This document shows positions 23,114-30,558 of a stretch of DNA of 32,422 nt, in pieces. The stretch is from Dehalococcoidia bacterium UBA2160. Its GTDB lineage: Bacteria > Chloroflexota > Dehalococcoidia > Lucifugimonadales > UBA1123. Positions within the stretch are counted from its first letter, which is position 1, and every line of letters begins with the position of its first letter. The notes beneath the pieces are model-generated. The model saw only the letters and a list, made by a program, of their open reading frames with translations. It had not been told where the DNA came from and searched no databases. The position numbers were made by a program, and so were the translations under genes. The DNA lies in the NCBI GenBank assembly GCA_002328865.1, contig DCWO01000070.1, positions 1 to 32,422 on the forward strand, written 5' to 3'.

Positions 23114-25038
23114 CCGCTCTTCCTCCCAGTTCGTACGATAGCCCTGTCCTCCTCCGGGAGTCGGGCCGGCGTCGGACCGCCGGAGATTGCCTTCACCGCG
23201 TCGAACCGTGGCGGACACACCAGGGCGCAGACTCCGCACTTGGAGCAAAGGTCCTGATCGATGACGTGGATCAGGTCTTTGCCGCCCTCAATGGCGTCGA
23301 CCGGGCACTGCCGCAGGCAGATCATACACGCCTTGCAATTCTCCGGATCGATGTATAATTGGATCAACGCCTCGCATACGCCGCCGGGGCATCGGCGGTT
23401 GACGATATGCTCTTGATACTCGTCCCTGAAAAACGCCAGGGTGGTGAGCACCGGGTTTGGCGCCATCTGACCCAAACCGCACAAGCTCCCATCTTTTGTG
23501 CCCTGGGCCAATTCAACCAACAGGTCGATATCGCCTTCCCGGCCATTGCCCTCGGTGATCCGGGTCAGGATTTCCAACATCCGCTTGGTGCCGACTCTGC
23601 ACGGGACGCATTTGCCGCATGACTCGACCTGTGTGAACGAGAGAAAGAACCGGGCCGTGTCGACCATGCACGTGTCATCGTCCATGACGACGATGCTGCC
23701 CGATCCCATGACGGCCCCGATGGACTCCAGAGAATCATAGTCGAGGGGCAAATCGAGGTGCTGCTCCGGAACGCACCCGCCGGACGGTCCTCCCAACTGC
23801 GCCGCCTTGAACGCCCGCCCCCGCGGGATGCCGCCGCCAATTTCGTATATCACTTCACGAAGCGAGATGCCGATTTGCGCCTCCACCAGACCGGTATTCT
23901 CGATCTTCCCGCCCAGCGCGAATATCTTGGTCCCCTTGCCCCGCTCGTTCCCGATTTCGGCGTACCTGCCGGCCCCGCGGAGGATGATCGACGACACGTT
24001 GGCGAAGGTCTCGGTGTTGTTCACATTGGTCGGTCTCCCCCACAGGCCCGAATAGGACGGATAAAGCGGCCTTGGACGGGGGACGCCCCTCTGACCTTCA
24101 ATGGACGCTATCAAGGCCGTCTCCTCGCCGCACACGAATGCGCCTTGACCCTCAATGACATCGATCTCGAAGTCGAACCCTGATCCCAGGATGTTCCGCC
24201 CGACTAGACCCAATTCGCTCGCCTGACTGATCGCCGTCCGGAGGTGCTCCACGGCGATGGGATACTCGCCCCGAACATAGACATAGCCCTTTGCGGCGTC
24301 CACGGCATAGGCGGCAATGATCATGCCCTCCAGGACAGCGTGGGGATCGCCCTCGAGCATCGCCAAGTCCATGAACGCGCCAGGATCGCCTTCGTTGCCG
24401 TTGCAGATGACGTACTTTGTTGCGCCCGGAGCGCTTCGGACGAACCCCCATTTGACGCCGGTGGAGAAGCCCGCTCCTCCGCGACCCCGGAGGCCTGAGT
24501 CGGTAATCTCTTTGATGACCTCCTCGGGTGAAAGGTCGAACAGCGCCCGGGCTAGAGCCGCATACCCGTCACGCGCGATGTAGTGGGAGATCTTCGTAGG
24601 GTCTATCACGCCGCAGTTACGGAGCACGCGCTTTGTCTGACCCTTGAAGAACGGCACTTCGTCGGGCTCTGCGATCCTCTGGCGACTCTCGGGGTCGCGG
24701 TAGAGCAGCCGACCGATGGTCTCGCCGTCCCGCAGCGTTTTCGTGACGATATCGGACACGTGCCTGGGGGTCAGCTCCTGGTAGAAGACGCCTTGGGGTT
24801 CGATAGCCAACACCGGTGCTCTGGCGCAGAAGCCCTGACATCCGGTTTCGCGGATCTCGACTTGGTCCTCCAAGCCCTCGTCGGCGATCGCCGCTGCCAG
24901 GGCGTCCCTGATCTCGTCGGCGCCCTGGGCGCGGCAGCCCGTCATACAGATGCGCACGCGGCTCGCAGCGCCGTCCATCTCGTCGGCCAGCCGGGCGCTC
25001 AGCGATCGAAGCTCCTTCGCGCTTTTCATCTTTTCCAT
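23110..25038 (-). CDS. nuoF: NuoF/HndC-like diaphorase subunit
   Basis: The 642-aa protein is the NAD(P)-binding flavin subunit that passes electrons from the Fe-S chain to NAD(P). It has a thioredoxin-like [2Fe-2S] domain (C31, C35, C67, C71), then the FMN/NADH fold with GLRGRGGAGFSTG (182-194) and NGNEGDPGAF (213-222). The N3-type cluster follows at C474, C477, C480 and C520, and two C-terminal ferredoxin motifs at C568/571/574/578 and C598/601/604/608. This long architecture is that of HndC and of formate dehydrogenase beta subunits rather than of respiratory NuoF. The start at 25038 shares one base with the stop of the nuoE-like gene (TGATG). The longer frame to 25269 runs antiparallel over real nuoE codons and is rejected. 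Confidence 0.9.
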   Translation of the reverse strand: MEKMKSAKELRSLSARLADEMDGAASRVRICMTGCRAQGADEIRDALAAAIADEGLEDQVEIRETGCQGFCARAPVLAIEPQGVFYQELTPRHVSDIVTKTLRDGETIGRLLYRDPESRQRIAEPDEVPFFKGQTKRVLRNCGVIDPTKISHYIARDGYAALARALFDLSPEEVIKEITDSGLRGRGGAGFSTGVKWGFVRSAPGATKYVICNGNEGDPGAFMDLAMLEGDPHAVLEGMIIAAYAVDAAKGYVYVRGEYPIAVEHLRTAISQASELGLVGRNILGSGFDFEIDVIEGQGAFVCGEETALIASIEGQRGVPRPRPLYPSYSGLWGRPTNVNNTETFANVSSIILRGAGRYAEIGNERGKGTKIFALGGKIENTGLVEAQIGISLREVIYEIGGGIPRGRAFKAAQLGGPSGGCVPEQHLDLPLDYDSLESIGAVMGSGSIVVMDDDTCMVDTARFFLSFTQVESCGKCVPCRVGTKRMLEILTRITEGNGREGDIDLLVELAQGTKDGSLCGLGQMAPNPVLTTLAFFRDEYQEHIVNRRCPGGVCEALIQLYIDPENCKACMICLRQCPVDAIEGGKDLIHVIDQDLCSKCGVCALVCPPRFDAVKAISGGPTPARLPEEDRAIVRTGRKSG

Positions 25039-25520
25039 CAGGCCTGCTCTCCGGCCGAGGCGTAGGCTCGGATGATATCTCGGGCTTGGACGGGATCGAG
25101 CTTGCCGTGGAAGGAGCCATTGACCACCACAACGGGCGCCAGGGAGCATGTTCCAACACAGGCCCCCGCCTCCAGGGTGAACTGCATGTCTTCGGTTGTC
25201 CCGCTTTCTTCGACGCCCAGGGAGTCGGCCAGCGTTGACATGATGACTGAACTGCCGCGTACGTGACATGCCGTTCCGCGACAGACTTGAACTATGTTCT
25301 TGCCGCGGGGCGTCAGGTAGAACTGAGAGTAGAAGGTCGCAACGCCGTAGATCCGGTTGAGCGGTATCTTGGCTCCGCGGCTCAATCTCAGAATCACCTC
25401 CTTGGGCAGGTATCCGTATGCCCGTTGGGACTCCTGAAGCATTGTGATAAGGGCGTCGTTCTTATGACGGTGTCTTTCAACGATCTCGTCCACGGACGAC
25501 AGGTCAAATGGCGTAATCAT
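25038..25520 (-). CDS. nuoE: NuoE/HndA-like [2Fe-2S] subunit
   Basis: The 160-aa thioredoxin-like subunit carries one [2Fe-2S] cluster held by C80, C85, C121 and C125 (VCRGTACH and GACVGTCSLAP). Conserved family stretches include YGYLPKEV (35-42) and IYGVATFYSQF (57-67). It forms the diaphorase module with the nuoF-like gene, feeding NAD(P) reduction by the formate dehydrogenase. ATG 25520 has AGGAG seven bases upstream, better than the longer reading to 25574. It is the first of three overlapping genes. No strong promoter is visible in the 111 nt before it, so transcription probably comes from fhs-mobA. Confidence 0.92.
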   Translation of the reverse strand: MITPFDLSSVDEIVERHRHKNDALITMLQESQRAYGYLPKEVILRLSRGAKIPLNRIYGVATFYSQFYLTPRGKNIVQVCRGTACHVRGSSVIMSTLADSLGVEESGTTEDMQFTLEAGACVGTCSLAPVVVVNGSFHGKLDPVQARDIIRAYASAGEQA

Positions 25521-25631
25521 CTCGGTTCTCCTGGTCGTGACAGTTGCAATGGGGAGATTACAAGTGAGTCGCAACGCTCCATTCGTGTGAGTATCCAGCC
25601 GTGGTCTTTCATGGTTGAAGCTCGGCTCTTG

Positions 25632-26273
25632 TCATCGGACGACGCGCTCCGACGCGGCCAACGTCCGCGCCCGGTCCAGGTCGGCCTGGGTGTTCACGTT
25701 GAAGAAGCTCAGGCGGTCGGGGTCAATCGCCTCCACCTCGCTTTGCGGGAACCGATTGATTCGAACGTCGCCGAAGAAGCTCGCAATCTTGAGTTGGTCG
25801 AGGTCGAGCCTGTTCTCGATATGAGGCAGGCAGGTCCTCGAATATGCCGCATGGGTCGGTTCCGGACGATCGTCCAGGTACGGGATCACCGCGTCGTACC
25901 CGTCACGATTGTCCAGAAGCAGATCCAGCAGCCGTAGGTTGAGAAACGGCATGTCGCAGGCGACCACGATGCACCAGTCGGTCCGAGACGCGTTGAGTCC
26001 GGAGTAGATGCCGCCAAGCGCCCCTTTGCCGGGATAGACGTCCAAGACGCCATGAGCCCATGACGGCAGGCCGAACTCATCGGAACGATCGGTGTCGCCG
26101 AACACGACCACCGCTTGATCCGCGACTTCGGCGAGACTGTCCAGCACGCGGGATATCAGCGGGCGTCCCGCCACCTGTTCGAGCGCCTTGTTTCGTCCGA
26201 GCCGCCTGCTCATGCCGCCCGCGAGAACGACACCGGTGATTTCCGACGATCGCCTTGTGCCCATAATGGACAT
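25632..26273 (-). CDS. mobA: Molybdenum cofactor guanylyltransferase MobA
   Basis: The 213-aa enzyme attaches GMP to molybdopterin, making the MGD cofactor that the formate dehydrogenase next to it needs. The nucleotide-binding loop is LAGGMSRRLGRNKAL (17-31), and the metal-binding aspartate is D107 in ACDMPFL. The family GALGGIYSGL stretch is at 84-93. The C-terminal FFNVNTQADLDRA is also typical. The start is uncertain: ATG 26273, ATG 26264 or GTG 26303, none with a strong ribosome site. It lies 91 nt after fhs and 111 nt before the nuoE-like gene, in the same direction. Confidence 0.9.
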   Translation of the reverse strand: MSIMGTRRSSEITGVVLAGGMSRRLGRNKALEQVAGRPLISRVLDSLAEVADQAVVVFGDTDRSDEFGLPSWAHGVLDVYPGKGALGGIYSGLNASRTDWCIVVACDMPFLNLRLLDLLLDNRDGYDAVIPYLDDRPEPTHAAYSRTCLPHIENRLDLDQLKIASFFGDVRINRFPQSEVEAIDPDRLSFFNVNTQADLDRARTLAASERVVR

Positions 26274-26364
26274 CAGACTACCATAATCCAGGCCCTGCGA
26301 CACCTGATTCGAGCGCGATGCGGCGTCGGAATCTGACCCTGCCTCGACTCGCGGGCATTAGGTG

Positions 26365-27984
26365 TCACAGGCCGAGAATCGCGCCGTCTTCGTCCACGTC
26401 CAGCTCGCGGGGCGAGCCCGGCAAACCAGGCATCGTCATCATGCTCCCCGCAATGGGATAGATGAATCCCGCGCCGACGGAAGCCCTCACATCTGACACC
26501 TCGAAGGTGTAATCCGACGGGCGGCCCTTCAGCGCGGCCCTGTGGGAGATCGACAGGTGGGTCTTGGCCATGCAAACCGGCAGCACGCCCCAACCTCGTG
26601 CTTCGAACTGGCGAAGCAATCTGCGGGCGGGGAGCGCCCAGCGCACATTGTCGGCGTTGTAGACCAAACGGGCAAGCGCCGACACCTTCTCGCGGATGGG
26701 TGAATCCATTTCATAGGCATACGTGATCTCGGGGTCGTCTCCGTTCGTGGCGTCGATCACCGATTGTCCGAGCTCGATGGCGCCGTCTCCGCCTTCCTCG
26801 AATACGCGGATTTCGACGGCTGAGTGGGCCCCCGCTTCCTCGGCTGCCTGTTTGACGATCGCCGTCTCCTCGGGCGTGTCGGTGGGGAAGTGGTTCAGCG
26901 CAACGACGACCGGCAAGCCGAACGATTTGATCACCCCGACAAGGTGAGTTAGGTTCGCGACGCCTTTTCGGGCGGCCTCGAGGTCAGGGGTGTCGAGATC
27001 GCGCGGGCGCACGCCTCCGTGATACTTGACCGCCCTCACCGAAGCCACCAGCACCGCTGCACTCGGCTCGAGGCCATTGAAACGGGCCTTGATGTGCATG
27101 AATTTTTCGAATCCCAAATCTGCGCCGAACCCAGCCTCGGTCAGCACGTAGTCCGCGTATCCCAGGGCGAGCCTGTCTCCGACGACAGAGCTGCACCCGT
27201 GGGCGATGTTGCCGAACGGGCCGGCGTGAACGATGACGGGCTGTCCTTCCGTGGTCTGCACGATGTTCGGTTGGATCGCATATCGCAACAAAGACATCAT
27301 CGAGCCGACCGCTTTGACGTCGTCGGCGGTCACCGGTTCGTCGCCCGCATAGCCCACCACGACGCGGCTCAGCCGTTCGCGCAGGTCCGCAAGATCTCGG
27401 GCCAACGCCAGAATCGCCATGATCTCCGACGCGGTAACGATGTCGAAGCCCGTCTCACGCACAGGAGCGTTGTTCGCGCCGCCGATCCCGGTGACGATCG
27501 TTCGGAGCGCGCGGTCCTCGACGTCGGTGACGCGTCGCCAGGCTATGCCCTCGGGATGGAACCCGGGGATCCGTCCGCGCTGAGCCACGTTGTCGGTCAG
27601 CGCGGCCAGCAGGTTGTGAGCCGAGCCGACTGCATGCGCGTCGCCCGTGAAGTGGATGTTGACCTCATCGTTGGGCTCGACCAACGCCTTGCCGCCGCCG
27701 GTGCCGCCGCCCTTGATGCCGAAAATGGGTCCGAGCGACGGTTCTCGCAGAGTGGCGACCACTTTCTTGCCTAATTTGCCCATGGCCTGGGTGAGCCCGA
27801 CCGCCGTGGTGGTTTTGCCTTCGCCGGCAGGGGTAGGCGTCATCCCTGTGATCACGACCATCTTGCCCTGTTTCCCATTCGGACGAATGGCGCTGAGGTC
27901 GATCTTTGCCTTGTATCTACCGTAAGGGATCACCGAGTCGCGATCGAAACCAAGCTCCTCGGCCACTTCCATTATCGGGCGCAT
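26365..27984 (-). CDS. fhs: Formate-tetrahydrofolate ligase
   Basis: The 539-aa enzyme activates formate to 10-formyl-tetrahydrofolate with ATP, the entry to the methyl branch of the Wood-Ljungdahl pathway and to folate one-carbon metabolism. The phosphate-binding loop is TPTPAGEGKTT (49-59), followed by LREPSLGPIFGIKGG and NDEVNIHFTGDAHAV, all hallmark stretches. The length is close to the family norm of about 555. ATG 27984 has GGAGGA six bases upstream. It is the first gene of the minus-strand formate cluster, upstream of mobA and the formate dehydrogenase. A promoter with an adjacent dyad lies at 28037-28076. The C-terminus ends normally. Confidence 0.96.
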   Translation of the reverse strand: MRPIMEVAEELGFDRDSVIPYGRYKAKIDLSAIRPNGKQGKMVVITGMTPTPAGEGKTTTAVGLTQAMGKLGKKVVATLREPSLGPIFGIKGGGTGGGKALVEPNDEVNIHFTGDAHAVGSAHNLLAALTDNVAQRGRIPGFHPEGIAWRRVTDVEDRALRTIVTGIGGANNAPVRETGFDIVTASEIMAILALARDLADLRERLSRVVVGYAGDEPVTADDVKAVGSMMSLLRYAIQPNIVQTTEGQPVIVHAGPFGNIAHGCSSVVGDRLALGYADYVLTEAGFGADLGFEKFMHIKARFNGLEPSAAVLVASVRAVKYHGGVRPRDLDTPDLEAARKGVANLTHLVGVIKSFGLPVVVALNHFPTDTPEETAIVKQAAEEAGAHSAVEIRVFEEGGDGAIELGQSVIDATNGDDPEITYAYEMDSPIREKVSALARLVYNADNVRWALPARRLLRQFEARGWGVLPVCMAKTHLSISHRAALKGRPSDYTFEVSDVRASVGAGFIYPIAGSMMTMPGLPGSPRELDVDEDGAILGL

Positions 27985-28036
27985 CAATTATCCTCCGGTA
28001 GGCACGCAGCCAGACGTTTCCGTATTTGTCCGCGCG

Positions 28037-28076
28037 ATTGTAGCACAGGCAATGGGAAATCATTTCCAAGGTTGCC
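28037..28076 (-). promoter_or_regulatory. Extended -10 promoter and operator-like dyad before fhs
   Basis: On the minus strand TGC-TACAAT (28045 down to 28037) is an extended -10 element, placing the start near 28030 and leaving a leader of about 46 nt. Directly upstream is a perfect 13-bp palindrome GGAAAT-C-ATTTCC (28055-28067), framed by GGCAA (28048-28052) and TTGCC (28072-28076). It sits where a -35 box would be, so it may be a regulator site. It could instead be a hairpin ending the alcohol dehydrogenase transcript. Confidence 0.45.
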
Positions 28077-28104
28077 CCGCGATGCGATCTTATGGGAACC
28101 GAGG

Positions 28105-29130
28105 CTAATCCCAGACGAAGACCGGCTTGCCGGTCGTGGCCGTGTCGAACAACTCGAACGCCTCTTTGGCGTCGGCCAGAGCGAACCGATGCGTGATCAG
28201 GTCGCTCAAAGGCAGGCCGCGGTTGACGGTGAAGTTGGCAAGCTCTTTGAGGGTGTGGGTGCTGAAGGTCCACGAACCGTGCAGGGTGAGCTGGCGGTGG
28301 ATGACGTCGGGCGTCGGCGCCAGACTCACGGTCCCGCCCTCGCCGACGAAGCACGCGCGGCCCCAGATTCGCGTCGACCGCACCGTGTTCTGCCGGACCT
28401 CGTCGATGCCGGTGGCGTCTAGCGAAGCGTCGGCCCCAACGCCGCCGGTGAGCTCGCGCACGGCCTCAATCGAATCGGCCGATGTCGGGTCGATGGTCTC
28501 TGCGGCGCCGAGCTTGGCGGCTAGCTCGCGACGCTCCGGCACGGGATCCACGGCGATGACCCGGGCGCCCATCACCGCGCCGTAGAACGTGGCGCTCAAT
28601 CCGACGGGACCCTGTCCGAACACCGCCAGCGTGTCCAAGCCCGATATTGCGAGCCGCTTCAGCGCCTGGTACGCGGTCCCGGTCCCGCAGGCGATGGCCG
28701 CGCCCTCCTCGAAGGTGAGGGCATCCGGCATCGGCACGCACATGTAGGACTCTACGAGTTCGTAGTCGGCGTTGCCCCCGTGGGCGCCGGAACCGTAGAC
28801 GGTCGATCCCTCTATGCAAAGCTGCGTCCAACCCGTCTCGCAGTGGACGCATTGGCCGCAGCCGGAGTAATGGTGGACCATGACCCGGTCTCCGACCGAC
28901 ACGTCGCTGACCCCGTGCCCGGTCTCGACCACCTCGCCGCACGGCTCGTGTCCGCAGATAGTGTTGGCTCGATTGGCCAACTCCTCGGGCGTCGACCGAT
29001 ACGGCCTGAGGTCGCTGCCGCACAATCCTGACGCCCTCATGCGGACGACGACTTGTCCTCGGTCAGGTTTGGGGTCGTCGAACCGCCTGATCTCGAGCTT
29101 TCGGTCACCTACCAAGACGACGCCGTTCAT
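28105..29130 (-). CDS. Zinc-dependent medium-chain alcohol dehydrogenase
   Basis: The 341-aa protein is a medium-chain dehydrogenase/reductase that oxidises an alcohol or polyol with NAD(P). Catalytic zinc ligands are C37 (GLCGSD) and H61-E62 (CGHEPCGE). The structural zinc site is C91, C94, C97 and C105 (GCGQCVHC...C). The Rossmann motif GQGPVG is at 172-177, with an acidic AVDP end of the second strand favouring NAD. ATG 29130 is supported by GGAG about eight bases upstream; the longer open frame is antisense to the phosphotriesterase-family gene and is not coding. It is divergent from that gene across 118 nt. The substrate is unknown. Confidence 0.9.
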   Translation of the reverse strand: MNGVVLVGDRKLEIRRFDDPKPDRGQVVVRMRASGLCGSDLRPYRSTPEELANRANTICGHEPCGEVVETGHGVSDVSVGDRVMVHHYSGCGQCVHCETGWTQLCIEGSTVYGSGAHGGNADYELVESYMCVPMPDALTFEEGAAIACGTGTAYQALKRLAISGLDTLAVFGQGPVGLSATFYGAVMGARVIAVDPVPERRELAAKLGAAETIDPTSADSIEAVRELTGGVGADASLDATGIDEVRQNTVRSTRIWGRACFVGEGGTVSLAPTPDVIHRQLTLHGSWTFSTHTLKELANFTVNRGLPLSDLITHRFALADAKEAFELFDTATTGKPVFVWD

Positions 29131-29164
29131 GGCTGATGCTCCACGGTTCAGATTGGACGGCGCA

Positions 29165-29221
29165 AGTGTACCAGATGCTGCGGCGCCGGTGGCCTCGCAG
29201 ACCTTCAAGCGATGGTAAGAT
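29165..29221. promoter_or_regulatory. Divergent extended -10 elements
   Basis: On the minus strand TGG-TACACT (29173 down to 29165) would start the dehydrogenase message near 29158. On the plus strand TGG-TAAGAT (29213-29221) would start the hydrolase message near 29228, 20 nt before its ATG. Neither has a recognisable -35. Confidence 0.4.
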
Positions 29222-29248
29222 GGGCGCATTCCGCGTGGAGGCAATGAG

Positions 29249-30211
29249 ATGGCGACGATCAACTCAATCCTGGGCGAACTGGACACAAGCGAACTGGGAT
29301 TCACTTTGACGCATGAGCACATATGGCAGAGCGCGGCAGGCGTCAACGCGACGTACCCCGAGTTCTTCGACCGAGAGGCAATCGTGGAAAGGGCCGTGGC
29401 GTTGCTGCGAGAGGCGCGCGACGAGGGCGTTCGCACCGCCGTTGACGTCACGACGATGGACCTGGGCCGCGACATCGTGCTCACAAAGGACGTGGCCGAG
29501 CGCTCGGGCGTAAACATCATCGCCGCCACCGGCTTCTGGACGGACATCCCGCGGATATTCTGGGGCGCCGATCCCGACGAGGTTGCCGCGCTGTTCGTTC
29601 GGGAGATCGAGGACGGGATCGAGGGGACGGGAATCAAGGCTGGGATCATCAAAGTGGCGAGCAATGACAGTGTCGAGGACGGGCTCACCCCGGCCGCCGA
29701 GGTCGTGCTCCGAGCAGCCTCCAGGGCCAGCCGACAGACCGGTGTTCGCATCACCACCCACACGCAGGCGCCGGTGCGGACCGGCGATCTGCAGGTCGCG
29801 GTCTTCGAATCCGAGGGCGTGGACCTGAGCACGGTGTGCATCGGCCACAGCAACGGAACCACCGATCTCGACTACCTGACCGGCCTCGCCGCAAAGGGCG
29901 TCTGGCTCGGTCTGGACATCTACCCCGGAGGACCGGCGCCCCAAAGTCTCGACTGGGAGCAGCGCACGGAGGTGGCGAAGCAGCTCATCGACGCGGGATA
30001 CGCGGATCAGATAATGCTGTCGCACGACTGGTGCGTCATCAAGCCGTGGGGCAGCCGGGAGGCGCAGGAGCAGGTCCAGCGTCGCAACCCGGACGGGTAC
30101 CTGTTCATCACACGCCGCGTGCTGCCGCGCCTAATCGAGTCGGGATGCACCCAGGAAATGCTGGACCGGATCATGACAGACAACCCCAGGCGCTTTTTCG
30201 AGGGGTCGTAG
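29249..30211 (+). CDS. Phosphotriesterase-family metal hydrolase
   Basis: The 320-aa protein is a TIM-barrel hydrolase of the phosphotriesterase family, which includes lactonases and resistance-to-homoserine enzymes. The binuclear metal ligands are all present: H22 and H24 (THEH), the bridging lysine K135 (IIKVAS), H171 (THTQ), H200 (GHSN) and D260 (SHDW). The YPGG stretch after the fifth strand differs from the true phosphotriesterases, so a lactonase or amidase role is more likely; the substrate is unknown. ATG 29249 has GGAGG seven bases upstream. It is divergent from the alcohol dehydrogenase; dehydrogenase plus lactonase could oxidise a sugar-like alcohol and open the resulting lactone. 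Confidence 0.88.
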   Translation: MATINSILGELDTSELGFTLTHEHIWQSAAGVNATYPEFFDREAIVERAVALLREARDEGVRTAVDVTTMDLGRDIVLTKDVAERSGVNIIAATGFWTDIPRIFWGADPDEVAALFVREIEDGIEGTGIKAGIIKVASNDSVEDGLTPAAEVVLRAASRASRQTGVRITTHTQAPVRTGDLQVAVFESEGVDLSTVCIGHSNGTTDLDYLTGLAAKGVWLGLDIYPGGPAPQSLDWEQRTEVAKQLIDAGYADQIMLSHDWCVIKPWGSREAQEQVQRRNPDGYLFITRRVLPRLIESGCTQEMLDRIMTDNPRRFFEGS

Positions 30212-30284
30212 CCCGGCTGCCCTGCATTCAGTTTCATATGGGAATGAGTTCCGGCCAGGCGACGGGCGGCCCTTCGACGGGCTT

Positions 30285-30420
30285 CCAAGTAACGGCGTCG
30301 AAACACATCACCCTGCGAGGCCCTAGATTCTTCGGCTGTGGCCTCGCAGGGAGGCAATTGTCGCACTCAGCCAGATCCTTCGCCGCGGCTCAGGATTACA
30401 TCGGGGGAGACGTTACTTGG
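30285..30420. repeat. Bounded palindromic element in convergent intergenic region
   Basis: Perfect 10-bp ends CCAAGTAACG (30285-30294) and CGTTACTTGG (30411-30420) enclose a perfect 12-bp stem, CCCTGCGAGGCC (30311-30322) with GGCCTCGCAGGG (30340-30351), and a diverged family-A repeat. A truncated family-B repeat (30270-30284) abuts the left end. The structure suggests a small non-coding mobile or repeat element; no target duplication was recognised. Confidence 0.6.
30371..30400 (-). repeat. Dispersed repeat, family A, diverged inverted copy
   Basis: The plus strand starts CCAGATCCTTCGCC and ends GGCTCAGGATTACA, which is the reverse of the family-A pattern with several changes. Confidence 0.5.
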
Positions 30421-30483
30421 AGGTCCTGGCGCATCGGGATCCCGGCCTTGTCGAGACCTGTCGAAACACTCCGACAACACAAT

Positions 30484-30549
30484 GCCCAGCGCAATTCACG
30501 CGATGAATCTCTAGATCGCGCCCGTCATCGGCCGGCGATTGCGCTGGGC
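30484..30549 (-). terminator. Long stem downstream of the dehydratase-type gene
   Basis: GCCCAGCGCAAT (30484-30495) and ATTGCGCTGGGC (30538-30549) are perfect 12-bp complements; within the loop CGCGAT and ATCGCG can pair as well. The stem begins nine bases past the stop codon of the minus-strand gene. It lacks a U-tract, so it may protect or slow rather than simply end the transcript. Confidence 0.5.
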
Positions 30550-30558
30550 TCTGTGCCC

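Noticed and set aside
25289..25299. GAAC-TAT-GTTC as a second SOS-like box
   Set aside because: The spacer is three bases instead of four, and it lies within nuoE coding sequence.
29131..29862. Long N-terminal extension of the alcohol dehydrogenase
   Set aside because: It is Ser/Thr/Arg-rich antisense of the phosphotriesterase-family gene, and the true dehydrogenase start at 29130 fits the family.
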